From contig NMRA01000025.1 of assembly GCA_002633005.1 (NCBI GenBank), positions 195,757-259,756 of the forward strand: 64,000 nt of DNA, read 5' to 3'. Below the pieces are notes generated by a model that saw only the letters and a program-made list of their open reading frames with translations, was not told the origin of the DNA and ran no database searches. Position 1 is the stretch's first letter, and every line of letters starts with the position of its first letter. Of the stretch, positions 1-9,503 are shown one piece after another. This stretch comes from Phoronis australis (Eukaryota > Phoronida > Phoronidae). The translations under genes and the position numbers were made by a program.

Positions 1-488
1 CAGGCATTCAGGAAAGAATACATATATACATTGAACATTGATTTCAATATCTAACAGCAGCTATACAGAAAATAGGTAACAGTTTTGAAAAAAATTACAA
101 TCTCTTCTCATCAAACCTGACCAAAAAATTAAAAGCAAGATTCAATTAAATTCATACTTAGCTTCCTTCTGACTTTGAACATTGACATTTAAAATTTCGT
201 GAAAATACAAGATTTTGATGAGATTTAATCAGTATTAGAAAACTACAGTAAGGCACATTTTTTCAAAAAATATTCTCTTATCTCAGAGTTCACTTAACAA
301 TTAGAAAACTACTTGACTGAAAACAGTTCAATAACAAAAGTGTACCAGATGCCAAGTTTACACCAGAACAAGAGAGACAACATCAAAATGAAATATCACA
401 TAAAAAAATAAAACAAGAAAAATAATTACAAAATAAATTAAATCTGATGATCCTGCCAAGACAACCAATCAAGCTAATTATCAACTTA
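1..488 (-). other. NRBF2: NRBF2 3' UTR and downstream flank
   Basis: This AT-rich stretch follows the NRBF2 stop codon on the minus strand and holds no coding signal. An ATTAAA hexamer on the minus strand (seen as TTTAAT on the plus strand near 222) is a possible poly(A) signal. The true 3' end cannot be fixed from sequence alone. Confidence 0.5.
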
Positions 489-1183
489 TTAACTGACAGT
501 ATGTTCATGATCAGAGATTCTAAATTCACAAGGTTGCTGCCTGGCATTAAAATCAAACGTAGGCACTTCCAAAGGTGGCAAATCAAGAGCATCTATATTG
601 TCTAAATCTAACGTTAGATATTTTTCTACATCCACCGTCTCCTTAGCCAAATGACCATTCTTACACTGGTTACTCTCCTCAAACTCTTTAGCACTTAGCT
701 TGTTTTTTAATTGCACATTTTCTCGTTTCAATTTGTCAAGTTCGTTGAGAAGCCCCACAACATGTTTACGGAGTTCCTTGTTGTGAATAGACAGTTCTTC
801 GATAAGCAGCTTGTCGTCTTTGGGAACCTTCGAGCCGACTCTTTGGTCCTCTTGCTTCACTGGTCTATATTTACATTCCCCAGATAGATATGGTCCCTCC
901 AGGAATTGCAGCAGTGAGCTAGTCTCAGACATGTCACTATGTACATTGTCTATTATACTGAAGTCATCAACAGACACATCACTTTTTCCACCACTGAAAC
1001 CATTGTGCGCCTGACAAGGTGATGAATGAGGCTGTTTACTATCAATCCTATTTTCCCTCCTCTGAAAATGCTGCTGTTTGTTTTGAATAAGTCCTTGTTG
1101 GCGTATGTGATCATTCCGCTGTAGCCGCAGTGATTCATGAGCTGAACTTGACAGTGAGAGGCTCATTGCTTGATCAAGTAGAT
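489..1183 (-). CDS. NRBF2: NRBF2 coding exon 3 (last helix, linker, coiled coil, C-terminus)
   Basis: The acceptor is TTGCAG|ATC and the split codon restores Asp, giving QKAA-DLLDQAMSL. The exon covers the final MIT helix, a Ser/Gln-rich linker, the GSKVPKDDK block, a leucine-heptad coiled coil and an acidic C-terminus, ending at TAA (489-491). The open frame runs on upstream to a methionine at 1205, but those codons are intronic. Confidence 0.93.
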
Positions 1184-4100
1184 CTGCAATACAACACAGT
1201 ACCATAATTTAGCAGTAACCTTAGACAAAAGAATAATGAAAACTGCAATGGAAGACAGTATCAAAAACTTAAACCTGGATTTCACCCTCCTTCAGAGGAC
1301 TAAACAACAAAAATCAAATTAGGTCTTTTACTCTCATAAAAACGGTTGGCTTCGGCCAACGCCAAAATTGCCTGTTTGAAAATGGCACAGGTACGCATCA
1401 CCTGAGACTCAAGTTGATAACGAAAATGGAACCCTACCAGTATCACTATAGGGAGTGTTATGAGAACTATTATGAAAGTAAAAGGCCTAATTCAATTTTT
1501 GCTTTTAAGGCAGCTGAACAACCCTGGCAAAATGCAGCTTCAACATCAACCTTATACCAATGAAAGAAAAACCAAAATTCTTTTGCTAAGTGTTTTAATA
1601 GAGATAGTGATAGCATTATGTTGTAACACGTCAGAGCTCAATTTGCCGATCAGCAGCTCATCAGTGTGACCTCAGATTTTGGGTACCTAGCAAAAATCCC
1701 AAGTCACCACGAAGTTGCAAAGCTCATCTGAACTTGCGCTCAGCAAAATACAAATGGCAGTCGGAATCGTTTGTCAATAAGTGGAAGAGCCCGTATACTA
1801 CGAGTGCACAGACGAAATATAGATTTAGACTATAAGGTTTTAGAAACACAAAAACCTCTTGGCGATGATGTTATTACATGTGCACATTTAAGAAGATTGA
1901 GATTAACGTTAATTTATAGTTGTTGCATGTATTTACCTTCACCACAATTCATTGGTATTACTATCAACCAGCCAATGATAGTGTAAAACAATTTCTCAGT
2001 GTACTTCACTGGAGATGATTGTAGAGAATTGGCCCCATAAAATTAAAATTCCACTGGAACAAACCACCACCACCCTGTAAACAACTGATCATAAAAATTT
2101 CCATCTCAATTTTACTCCAGACAGAGGATGGTCATCTTGGCCATAAGACTTCCTGCCAATGGGTCCAGTCCTGTCTTTTGCAGACTCCTAAGCTAGCATT
2201 GCATGATCTCTAGTTACTAGGGTGGTGCTCTGGACCCAGTGGTGCCCTCTGAAGTCACTAAAAAGCTCCTAAATAGTTGGACCAGCCCTTCATATCAGTC
2301 TAGTCTGGACGACTTACAATTTAATTTTGGACAAAATCCAAATGGCATGGCATGATTTTTAATTTAAGTAGCACCTACAATAAAACACAATGTACATTTA
2401 ACTAATCGTAAAACTTGTAATAAAAAATCCAGGCATTTATTGATAAATTTCAGACGAACCTCAGGCCGGATGCCCAGCATTTGCTAGAGATTCGGTGTTT
2501 ATTAATGAGACCATAACTATGAAGGTAAAAATTGTCTATGACAATTGCCTGTTTAAAATTCACAAATCTATCAGCATCTTAATAAGCATTTAAGAGCTGG
2601 CTTATAGGACACCCGACATTAATTAATTTAATGATATCTAATCACTCACATTCAGCAGGCTATAGCATATCGCGTATATTACAAGTTTTATACTGGAGCA
2701 AAAGAAAAGGGTTTACCTGCAGCTTTCTGATGACATTCAATGGCTTCATCATATTTTGAAAGACTCAAGAATTTCTCAGCTTTTCTTGACAGCAAATGGG
2801 CCTGTAAGGAGTTCGAATGCATTGTAATACCAACTGTAAATACCACAATTTCTTTACCTCAGCAAACAATCATCACTATCCAAGTACATAATGATTAGTC
2901 ACGTACAGGGGTCCATCATTTTGGGAACCAGGTTCTCAATATGCGGGACATTCATAAATGACTACAACCCAACAATGAAACTGCTTTTAACTATCCATGT
3001 GTGGGGTAGAGATCAGCTTGATGAGGTATAACTTGCATGAATACACACGGATAAAAAATGGATTAAAAAATTTGACACAAAATTAGTGTCATTAAAACTA
3101 CACTCTTACTTGAGTACACTACATCAGTTACCAGTGCTAAAAAATTGCCATTCTACCATTATTCTGCTGCTAAATTTGAGGAGCGATAAGATGTGTTGGC
3201 TTTCAGCTTCAGCGCCATGAAATACAGCGTCACCTATTGGAAATTTCTGTTTACACCAATTTTTCAATCAACTGTTCTTCTTCCACAAGGCTGCATACAA
3301 GTCGCAACAAATAATCAGAATTGGCTTCACTTCATTTTAAATTTTTACAACTTTAATACCAGCAAACCGAATTTCAGAGCACATTTTACTTCAGCGAAGC
3401 CATCATCATCTCCTGAATGATGTTACAAAAAAATTAGCAAATGGCGCATGAGCATCTCAAGAGCGTACTGTTTACAAGTCAACGAAAAGCTTTTCTTTAT
3501 TACGAAAAGCAGAGAATTATGCAAGAAAATGACATGTAATGGGCAAGGTGAGAATTTATTGGATCCCAGATTTTGCTAGGTGACGGCACACACACCCTAA
3601 TGTAGCCTGTATGCCAGAAGCTTTTCGGAAAATTATGCCTCAAAGTGACAAAATCATTAAATTCACATTGCTATAAGTACATTTTGAGCATAGAGAAATG
3701 CCTTGGGAGGCTGTTGATGTCTTTAATCCTTTCCAAGTCGAGCAAATGCTTCCATAATAAACATTTCTTTCCAAATAGTCCTTCATTCAGTTACCAAAAT
3801 CAGGAACTCGTTTCTGGGAACTGCCCCATTTCTGAAAACTTGCCCATTTTTGTTTTGACTGCATCAGCATGTAAATTTTTAAATCACATCAAAGTCAACA
3901 TCCCTGACATCGAAAGTAAGCCAATCATGAACGCACTACACTGGTGAGCTTCCAGAGTTTGCTAGAACATGAAAATTGGCTGCCAGAATCGCATCTCTCA
4001 TACCTGACGAACGAAGAAACATATTGGAAATAAATCTTGATTACTAAAGCATTTGTAAAAGTTGAAAAGAATTAAAGACATCAACGACCTCCCAAGTTGT

Positions 4101-7100
4101 CACTCTATGCTCAAAAGATACTTACATTGACTATTTTGGCAAAAAGCTTCCGGGGTATGGCGGCCCTAAGGGATGTCTGCCCCAGTTCAGACGGTGGTAC
4201 TGTCTAAGATTTTGCGTATACCCCCGCCAGTCGTTAGCTCTACATATTCACTTAAGTTTCACGACAAGAAGACGGGCAGAACTACCTGGGAAGTGTGAAA
4301 TTTTGAGGTCTATTCACACAGTGCTTCCTAGTTGTATTCTGACGTCTTCATATAGCTAGCTGGCTGGCTAACAATGGGTATACAAGGTTGCATATGTCTG
4401 TGAGTGTGAACCAACTCACTCACTGGGGCAGGTACACAGATATGAGGGGACCTGTTAAGGTAGGATGTTTAACATGTGGCCAAGAAAACTGCACTTGCAA
4501 TAGGATAGGAGGATCAAAGTACGTCAAAAAGGACAAAGCTTATTGGCAGATAAGTTTGAACTTGTTGAGCCTTCCAGTTTTCACTATATTTTCACTCAAA
4601 CGTTATTGCCTGCTAGCAGCTCCTAGTGATGTCATGCAGTTGCCAAAATACACAGCCTCAGGGCCACCAACCAAAATATTAGTAAAGACTAGGTCTGCAA
4701 TTACATCGCCAAGTACAGTATGCCACAGGCATACACAGGTGATAATACACTCCTATAACAAGAGCAACGCGGAGCGTTGAAATGCGCCCACAACTGCACC
4801 GCATACGGTATCCTTCTAGGGTTGTTTATTGGTACCATAAAGTGGCCAGTAGAGGGCATACTTTGCAAAATGGAAAGGCATGGTCATTGTCTCCTCAATG
4901 GGCTAGGGGCAAAATGTGAGTAATCTTCATAATACAAGCACATCCTATACCTCAGTTGCTTAAAACACCACAGAAACATAGAATTAAAAACAAATTTACC
5001 AACATACGAGATTAGCACAGCATTAGAATGCCAGAAACAAATTTCTACTTGGAACTTTTCCTTCACAGTCACGAAGTAACACAAAGTATACACCTGAAGA
5101 CCTATGAAAATACAGAGGTCAATGTAAAATACTAAAATTGCCACTAGAGGCAAATACTAAAATTGCCACTAGAGGCATACCGGTAATCAGAATCATCCTA
5201 AAGTCGTCATCGTCCGTTGTCAACATCACATAAATACACTTGCTAAATTTAGTAAAGATCCTGCAAACGGTTTGGGAGATACAGCCATGGGCGCAAAAAA
5301 ACAAAACTGCCACTAGGAGGCGCCACAGTAGTCCAAATCGTCTGAAAATCATTGTCAGCTGTCTTCCTTATAGTAAGCACATACACGCCAATTTTCACAA
5401 TCATCCTTTGAGCGGTTTGGTTGATAGAGGGATGGACGCAAAAATACAGACTCGAAAACAGTAAAAATGGCCACTAGGTGGCGCAAACTACGTCGAATCC
5501 ATCTGAAAACAGTAGGATAGCGTCATCTCACTAATAGGTGCCTACATACCAAATTTCATGAAAATCCGTTCAATACTTTTGAAGATACAAAGGTAAGCGT
5601 AAAAAACTAAAATTGCCACTAGGGGGCACACCGGTAGTCGGATCCGACCAAAAGTCGTCATCTTCCGTTGTTAACATCATATAAATATACTTACACAATT
5701 TGTAAAGATCCTGCGAACGGTTTAGGAGATACAGCCATAGGCGCAAAAAAACAAAACTGCCACTAGGAGGCGCCACAGTAGTCGAAATCGTCGGAAAATC
5801 ATCGTCAACCATCCTCTACATAGTAAGCATATACATGCCAATTTTCACAATCATCCTTTGAGCGGTTTGGTTGATAGAGGGGTGGACGCACAAAAACAGA
5901 CTCGAAAACACTAAAAATGGCCACTAGGTGGCGCAAACTATGTCGAATCCATCTGAAAACGGGAGGATAGCGTCATCTCACTAATAGGTGCCTACATACC
6001 AAATTTCATGAAAATCCAATAAGGACTTGTGAAGATACAAAGGTAAGCGTAAAAAAATTAAAATTGCCACTAGGGGGCACACCGGTAGTCGGATCCGTCC
6101 AAAAGTCGTCATCTTCCGTTGTTAACATCATATAAATATACTTACACAATTTCGTAAAGATCCTGCGAACGGTTTAGGAGATACAGCCATAGGCGCAAAA
6201 AAAACAAAACTGCCACTAGGAGGCGCCACAGTAGTCGAAATCGTCGGAAAATCATCGTCAACCGTCCTCTACATAGTAAGCACATACATGCCAATTTTCA
6301 CAATCATCCTTTGAGCGGTTTGGTTGATAGAGGGGTGGAAGCACAAAAACAGACTCGAAAACAGTAAAAATGGCCACTAGGTGGCGCAAACTATGTCGAA
6401 TCCATCCGAAAACGGCAGGATAGCGTCATCTCACTACTAGGTGCCTACATACCAAATTTCATGAAAATCCGTTCAGGACTTTTGAAGATACAAAGGTAAG
6501 CGTAAAAAACTAAAATTGCCACTAGGGGGCACACCGGTAGTCGGATCCGTCCGAAAGTTCGCACATGCCGTCCCATTCATGAATGGAACATATGTGCCAA
6601 ATTTCATGAACGTATGTCAAAGGGTTTTGGAGATAGAGCAGCGGACGCCGGACGCCGGACGCCGGACGCCGGACGCCGGACGCCGGACGGACGGACGGAC
6701 GGACGGACGGACGGACGGACGGACGGACGGACGGACGGACGGACGGAGATGACGGCATAATGCGTCCACATATAAATATGTGGGCGCATAAAAAGTTACT
6801 CATTACAAACTACAGCGAATAACATCAAATGAAACATGCATATATACACATCGAGTAATAACTAACATATTCCATGATCTTGGAGACAATTTAGTCACCA
6901 TACTTTAAACAAATCCATGAAAATATGACGCAGTTCACTTAAGGTTCCATCACTGGGTGCCATTTTGAGGAACTCATGCGCAAAATTACGCCTGTTCATC
7001 AACATCGCGTGTGGTGAAAAAGTTAACGGTGATCAAAAAAGTAAATTTGGAATTCTCCGTCATAGTCATCTTCCTGTAGACATGCTTCATCGAAGATATG

Positions 7101-9287
7101 TATAGAACCAGAAAAGATCGATGGAGAAAGTATGCGCATTTTAAGTGACAATTTTAAGTGTAACCTAAATGTATTTTTGACAAGGTAAAACCTCTTGTTC
7201 AGTGACCCAATTTGGCCTACCGACTGTTTAACATACATGTGACGAAATTATCACAGAGACCGATGAGAGTGTTGTATCCCCTGTCCAGCCAGTCGAGGCG
7301 GCTACGTGTTGCCTAGGTCTGAATATGGCTGAGTCGGTTAGTGTTAGTCACGTAACCAGTCTGTAGATAAGTGTCAGTGATCAACAGACCATCTGAACTA
7401 GTTTTAGAAAAGGAGACAGTGACCATCGTCTCTAGCTGGATCAGTAGAGATAGTGTAGCTCCTATTGGCGCTTCATACGCTGGGGGATATGACGTCATAC
7501 CACCTGCCGCGCAGTGTTAAAAATGGCCAGTTACCGATTTTGGGAACTAAGCAAAGCTTAGAAGGACTGCTCGATGAACAAGTTTGATAATGGAAGTATT
7601 TGTTGGAGGTGGAAGGAATTAAAAACATTGACGGCCTCCAAAGGTGTCACTCTATGCACATAAGGTATCTATAACAACATGACTTTGATTTTTTAATCAG
7701 TGTGAGGCATAATTTGCCGAAAGCTTCCACCATCTCTATTGTCTTTTTCCTGTAATTTGTCCTATTAATTGGAATATTATAATTAGACAACCTTCTGGTA
7801 CAGATGCCACAGACAGCAAGACCTGCGGTAGGGGCAACATCGGAGTTAATGATCACCGACTTAGCTCTTATCACACTTGCAAAATATTTTCAGCTGATAG
7901 ACTTTGCGTCTGTGGCTGAGGGTGAGCCAATTTATGGTTTTTAACATTGAACAGAGGATATTCGATTGAACCTGGTCTCGTGATCCAAAGAGCAGCTTTC
8001 CTCTAGAGCGTCTAGGCTCTATACATTAATTCTCTACATGTCAGCAGCAATGCCTTTATGGATGGATATAAGGGTCCCAAACAGTAGAGGCGAATTCCAA
8101 GGTGGATTGAACCATCGTTTTATGCGCAAACTCCTTACATCGTCCGACTAGGACCATGGCCGCCGGGGTTAGTCGGTTAGTGCTAGACACGTAACCGGTC
8201 TGTAAGTTAGTGTCAGTGATCAACATAGGCAATGACCATCGCCTCTGTTGGCCCGAACCAGAGGCGATGCAGAGGCTATAGGCGCTCTGTACGCCGGAAG
8301 CTTTTCGGCGTATTATGCCTCGCACCGACTAAACTATCAAAGTCACGTTGTTATAAATACCTTTTGCGCATAGAGGAAGACCTTAGGAGGTTGTCGATGT
8401 GTTTAATTTCTTCCAGCTCGAACAAATACTCCCGTTATGAAACTTTTTCTTCGAGCAGTCCCTATTTCAGTTCCCAAAATCGTGAAATCAACATTTTCAT
8501 TTTTTTAACCAGGCCGAAGATCAGAAGTTGCGGACCTACCGGCGAACTTTGAAAGCTGAAGTTCCCGCCCTTCGCGTAGGTGCTGCCGGGAACCAGCCGT
8601 GCATTTGCCGTGTTGTTAAACATTAAAATGTCAAATATGTACACAAAGATCATTAAATGTCATATCAACAGCATTTATTTTTATCAAATACAAACAACAA
8701 TTCATTGAAATACAATCAGTTTCAAGTAACGCCAATTAAAGACAAGTATAAGTGGTGGCATTTTGACTGACAAGACCGCAATGGCTCAGCTTTGGCCTAT
8801 TTAAAGATTGAGGTCATGAAGTCACATCACCTAGCGAGTGCGGTAAATATTGGAGCGTGCGCAGTATAAAAATGGTGAGTTCACGATTTTGGGAACTGAA
8901 ATAGGGACTGCTCGAAGAAAAAGTTTGATAATGGGAGTATTTGTTTGAGTTGAAAGGAATTAAACACATCGACAACCTCCTCAGGTGTTCCTCTATGCGC
9001 AAAAGGTATTTATAACAATGTGACTCTGATGGTTTAGTCGGTGCGAGGCATAATTCGCCGAAAAGCTTCCGGCGTACAGAGCGCCTATAGCCTCTACATC
9101 GCCTCTGGTTCGGGCCAACAGAGGCGATGGTCATTGCCTATGATCAACACTGAACAGACCAACTGAACTAGTTTTAGAAAAGATGGCTCAACTCTTCAAT
9201 TGCACATGCAACTGAGACTAATCTAAGATAACAACGCAAATTAGCAAACTGTTTATCATTACCCACCGAATTCAAGGGCGAGTCCAT
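489..9287 (-). CDS. NRBF2: NRBF2, nuclear receptor-binding factor 2 (gene span, three coding exons)
   Basis: The spliced CDS is 9287-9267, 2801-2717, 1183-489 (801 nt, 266 residues; human is 287). In vertebrates the protein is a subunit of the ATG14-Beclin 1-VPS15-VPS34 complex and promotes autophagic PI3P production in the cytoplasm. Residues 1 to about 80 form the MIT-type helical domain (exon 2 encodes AHLLSRKAEKFLSLSKYDEA, then ECHQKAAD). Residues 151-160 carry the family hallmark GSKVPKDDKL, followed by a coiled coil at about 161-203. The C-terminal LDLPPLEVPTFDF (about 235-247) resembles the human NLPPLDFP stretch. All junctions are GT-AG with matching phase (0 then 1). The gene is divergent from UBE2T. 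The exon 1 start is inferred from homology, splice phase and the GCCATGG context. Confidence 0.93.
1184..2716 (-). other. NRBF2: NRBF2 intron 2
   Basis: AT-rich intron with no coding exon recognised. It contains a perfect 6-bp stem with a TTCG loop at 1345-1360 and otherwise nothing distinctive. Confidence 0.85.
1345..1360. other. Perfect stem-loop with TTCG tetraloop
   Basis: GTTGGC and GCCAAC pair exactly around TTCG. As RNA on the plus strand this would be a C(UUCG)G-type loop. It lies inside NRBF2 intron 2 and may be chance. Confidence 0.4.
2717..2801 (-). CDS. NRBF2: NRBF2 coding exon 2 (MIT domain)
   Basis: An 85-nt exon is bounded by an acceptor (CTTACAG) and a donor (CAG|GTAAAC) on the minus strand. 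It encodes the first MIT helices, with SRKAEKFLSLSKYDEAIECH matching human SRRADRLLAAGKYEEAISCH. It starts in phase 0 and ends after one base of the next codon. Confidence 0.93.
3605..4165. mobile_element. Degenerate foldback element copy
   Basis: The stretch from about 3612 (GCCAGAAGCTTTTCGG) on the plus strand and the reverse complement of about 4040-4160 (CCGGAAGCTTTTTGCC) share a series of words such as GAGCATAGAG, GGGAGG and TTGATGTCTTTAAT. They form diverged inverted arms around a spacer. The same arms occur in the intact element at 8225-9141, so this is an older member of that family. I could not define a target-site duplication. Confidence 0.6.
4843..4860 (+). promoter_or_regulatory. 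CTCF-like motif in element leader
   Basis: TGGCCAGTAGAGGGCATA fits the 5' and core parts of the CTCF consensus and departs only at the degenerate 3' flank. The same motif is preserved in the second element copy at 63309-63326. Confidence 0.5.
5161..6600 (+). repeat. Higher-order tandem array: ~150-bp units in ~450-bp trimers
   Basis: The block starting AATTGCCACTAG recurs at 5161, 5611, 6062 and 6514 (periods 450, 451, 452). Inside each block three related units begin TTGCCACTAGG, CTGCCACTAGG and TGGCCACTAGG. Each continues with a GTCGAATC-like stretch and ends with a CAAATTTCATGAAAATCC or CAATTTTCACAATCATCC type segment. An ancestral 150-bp unit therefore tripled, and the trimer was then amplified three times plus a partial copy. 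Two tandem 26-bp copies of the unit start (about 5127-5177) lie at the left edge. Confidence 0.9.
5309..6532 (+). promoter_or_regulatory. Array of CTCF-like motifs, one per 150-bp unit
   Basis: Core matches CCACTAGG(G/A/T)GGC(A/G)C lie at 5309, 5469, 5615, 5759, 5919, 6066, 6212, 6372 and 6518. All are on the plus strand, spaced 143-160 bp. Against the 19-base vertebrate CTCF consensus (YGRCCASYAGRKGGCRSYV) I count 17 to 18 matching positions. Two weaker versions at 5140 and 5165 lack one G. The leader adds another close match at 4843. The motif match is seen in the sequence; binding is inferred. Confidence 0.6.
6642..6747 (+). repeat. Compound microsatellite (CGGACGC)n then (GGAC)n
   Basis: About six copies of a 7-base unit CGGACGC pass into about sixteen copies of GGAC. 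This is the microsatellite tail of the Pearl/HINE-like element. It creates long repetitive open frames on both strands that are not genes. Confidence 0.95.
7320..7416 (+). repeat. Dispersed repeat, also the target of the foldback element
   Basis: GTCGGTTAGTG…CACGTAACC…AGTGTCAGTGATCAAC is repeated at 8172-8224. Its continuation ACAGACCA.CTGAACTAG and TTTTAGAAAAG reappears at about 9153-9182, after the foldback element. The 8225-9141 element therefore sits inside a second copy of this repeat, and 7320-7416 approximates the uninterrupted version. Confidence 0.65.
7420..7750. mobile_element. Degenerate, internally deleted foldback copy
   Basis: From about 7424 (CAGTGACCATCGTCTCT) to about 7482 the sequence parallels the outer left arm of the 8225-9141 element (CAATGACCATCGCCTCT). 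From about 7508 (GCGCAGTGTTAAAAATGG) to 7735 it parallels that element's right arm in minus orientation. The middle is missing. Confidence 0.6.
8225..9141. mobile_element. Foldback-type DNA transposon with ~280-bp terminal inverted repeats
   Basis: Left arm 8225 to about 8505 and right arm about 8862-9141 are inverted copies at roughly 93% by eye. Both begin ATAGGCAATGACCATCGCC at the outer edge. The element is bracketed by the direct repeat GATCAAC (8218-8224 and 9142-9148), a 7-bp target-site duplication. The central ~355 bp encodes no transposase, so the element is non-autonomous. The superfamily is not clear from the TSD alone. Confidence 0.85.
9267..9287 (-). CDS. NRBF2: NRBF2 coding exon 1 (7 codons)
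   Basis: On the minus strand GCCATGG begins a short reading frame, M-D-S-P-L-N-S, followed at once by a GTGGGT donor in phase 0. Human NRBF2 has an equivalent short first exon (…GPLNL, then AHQQ). Joined to exon 2 it reads PLNS-AHLLSRK. The exon is too short for ORF callers and was found by hand. Confidence 0.85.
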
Positions 9288-9503
9288 GGCCAAAACATTG
9301 ACCGGTGAAGAAATAATCTAATTTTGTCAGTTTGGCAGTGACACGAAAATCACGGAAGTAAACATGTGGCAGTCGGGACAAGAAGAAATCATGCACCTTG
9401 ATTGGCTTAGGCAAAAGTGAGTCACCTAGTGGCAACGGATAAAGGCTATTACGCGGGTTCTTTTGACTAGAGCTATTAGCAATCTTGGCGAATTTCCTTG
9501 AAA
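9288..9503. promoter_or_regulatory. Divergent promoter between NRBF2 and UBE2T
   Basis: Only 216 bp separate the two start codons, so both 5' UTRs and the core promoter must lie here (unless a 5'UTR intron exists). Visible sites are an ETS-like ACGGAAGT (about 9352), an inverted CCAAT box (ATTGG, 9401), an AP-1 type TGAGTCA (9418-9424), and a partial CTCF-like GCCACTAGGTG on the minus strand (about 9425-9435). I see no clear TATA box. Site calls are by eye. Confidence 0.65.

Larger units (their letters stand above)
4756..6791 (+). mobile_element. Pearl/HINE-like non-autonomous Helentron with tandem core
   Basis: The left end carries a hairpin (CAACGC-GGA-GCGTTG, 4765-4779) and an 11-bp subterminal repeat ATGCGCCCACA (4782-4792). 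The exact reverse complement of that repeat is at 6779-6789 near the right end. A unique leader of about 370 bp is followed by a tandem core (5131-6600), a two-stage microsatellite (6642-6747) and a 13-bp terminal hairpin (6761-6788). Leader, tandem core of about 150-160 bp units, ACGG-type microsatellite and terminal hairpin is the known layout of Pearl/HINE elements, which are mobilised by Helentron rolling-circle transposons. No protein is encoded. A second copy of the leader at 63221-63597, about 98% identical, indicates recent activity. The exact ends are uncertain by a few bases. Confidence 0.75.
2802..9266 (-). other. NRBF2: NRBF2 intron 1, repeat-rich
   Basis: This 6.5-kb intron holds three foldback-type copies (about 3605-4165, 7420-7750 and 8225-9141) and a 2-kb Pearl/HINE-like element (about 4756-6791). 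At 2802-3600 and 6800-7300 I see only unremarkable AT-rich sequence. Confidence 0.85.

Noticed and set aside
1184-1205. Extension of the NRBF2 last exon to a methionine at 1205
   Set aside because: These codons lie upstream of the TTGCAG acceptor; the spliced join to exon 2 gives the conserved QKAADLL sequence.
4137-4143. GTAAGT donor on the minus strand near 4140 as an NRBF2 exon 1 donor
   Set aside because: It sits in an arm of the foldback repeat and no start codon or NRBF2-like residues precede it; the 9267-9287 exon fits far better.
5161-6600. CRISPR-like array
   Set aside because: Units are adjacent 150-bp repeats without unique spacers and the genome is animal.
6516-6803. Open frames of Thr-Asp-Gly-Arg or Ser-Val-Arg-Pro repeats
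   Set aside because: Translation of the GGAC microsatellite, not a protein gene.
8056-9134. Two similar 106-codon frames on opposite strands as paired genes
   Set aside because: They are the inverted arms of the foldback element; no domain and no codon conservation.
9498-9503. UBE2T start two codons upstream at 9498
   Set aside because: That codon is TTG, not ATG; the ATG at 9504 gives catalytic Cys86 as in human UBE2T.
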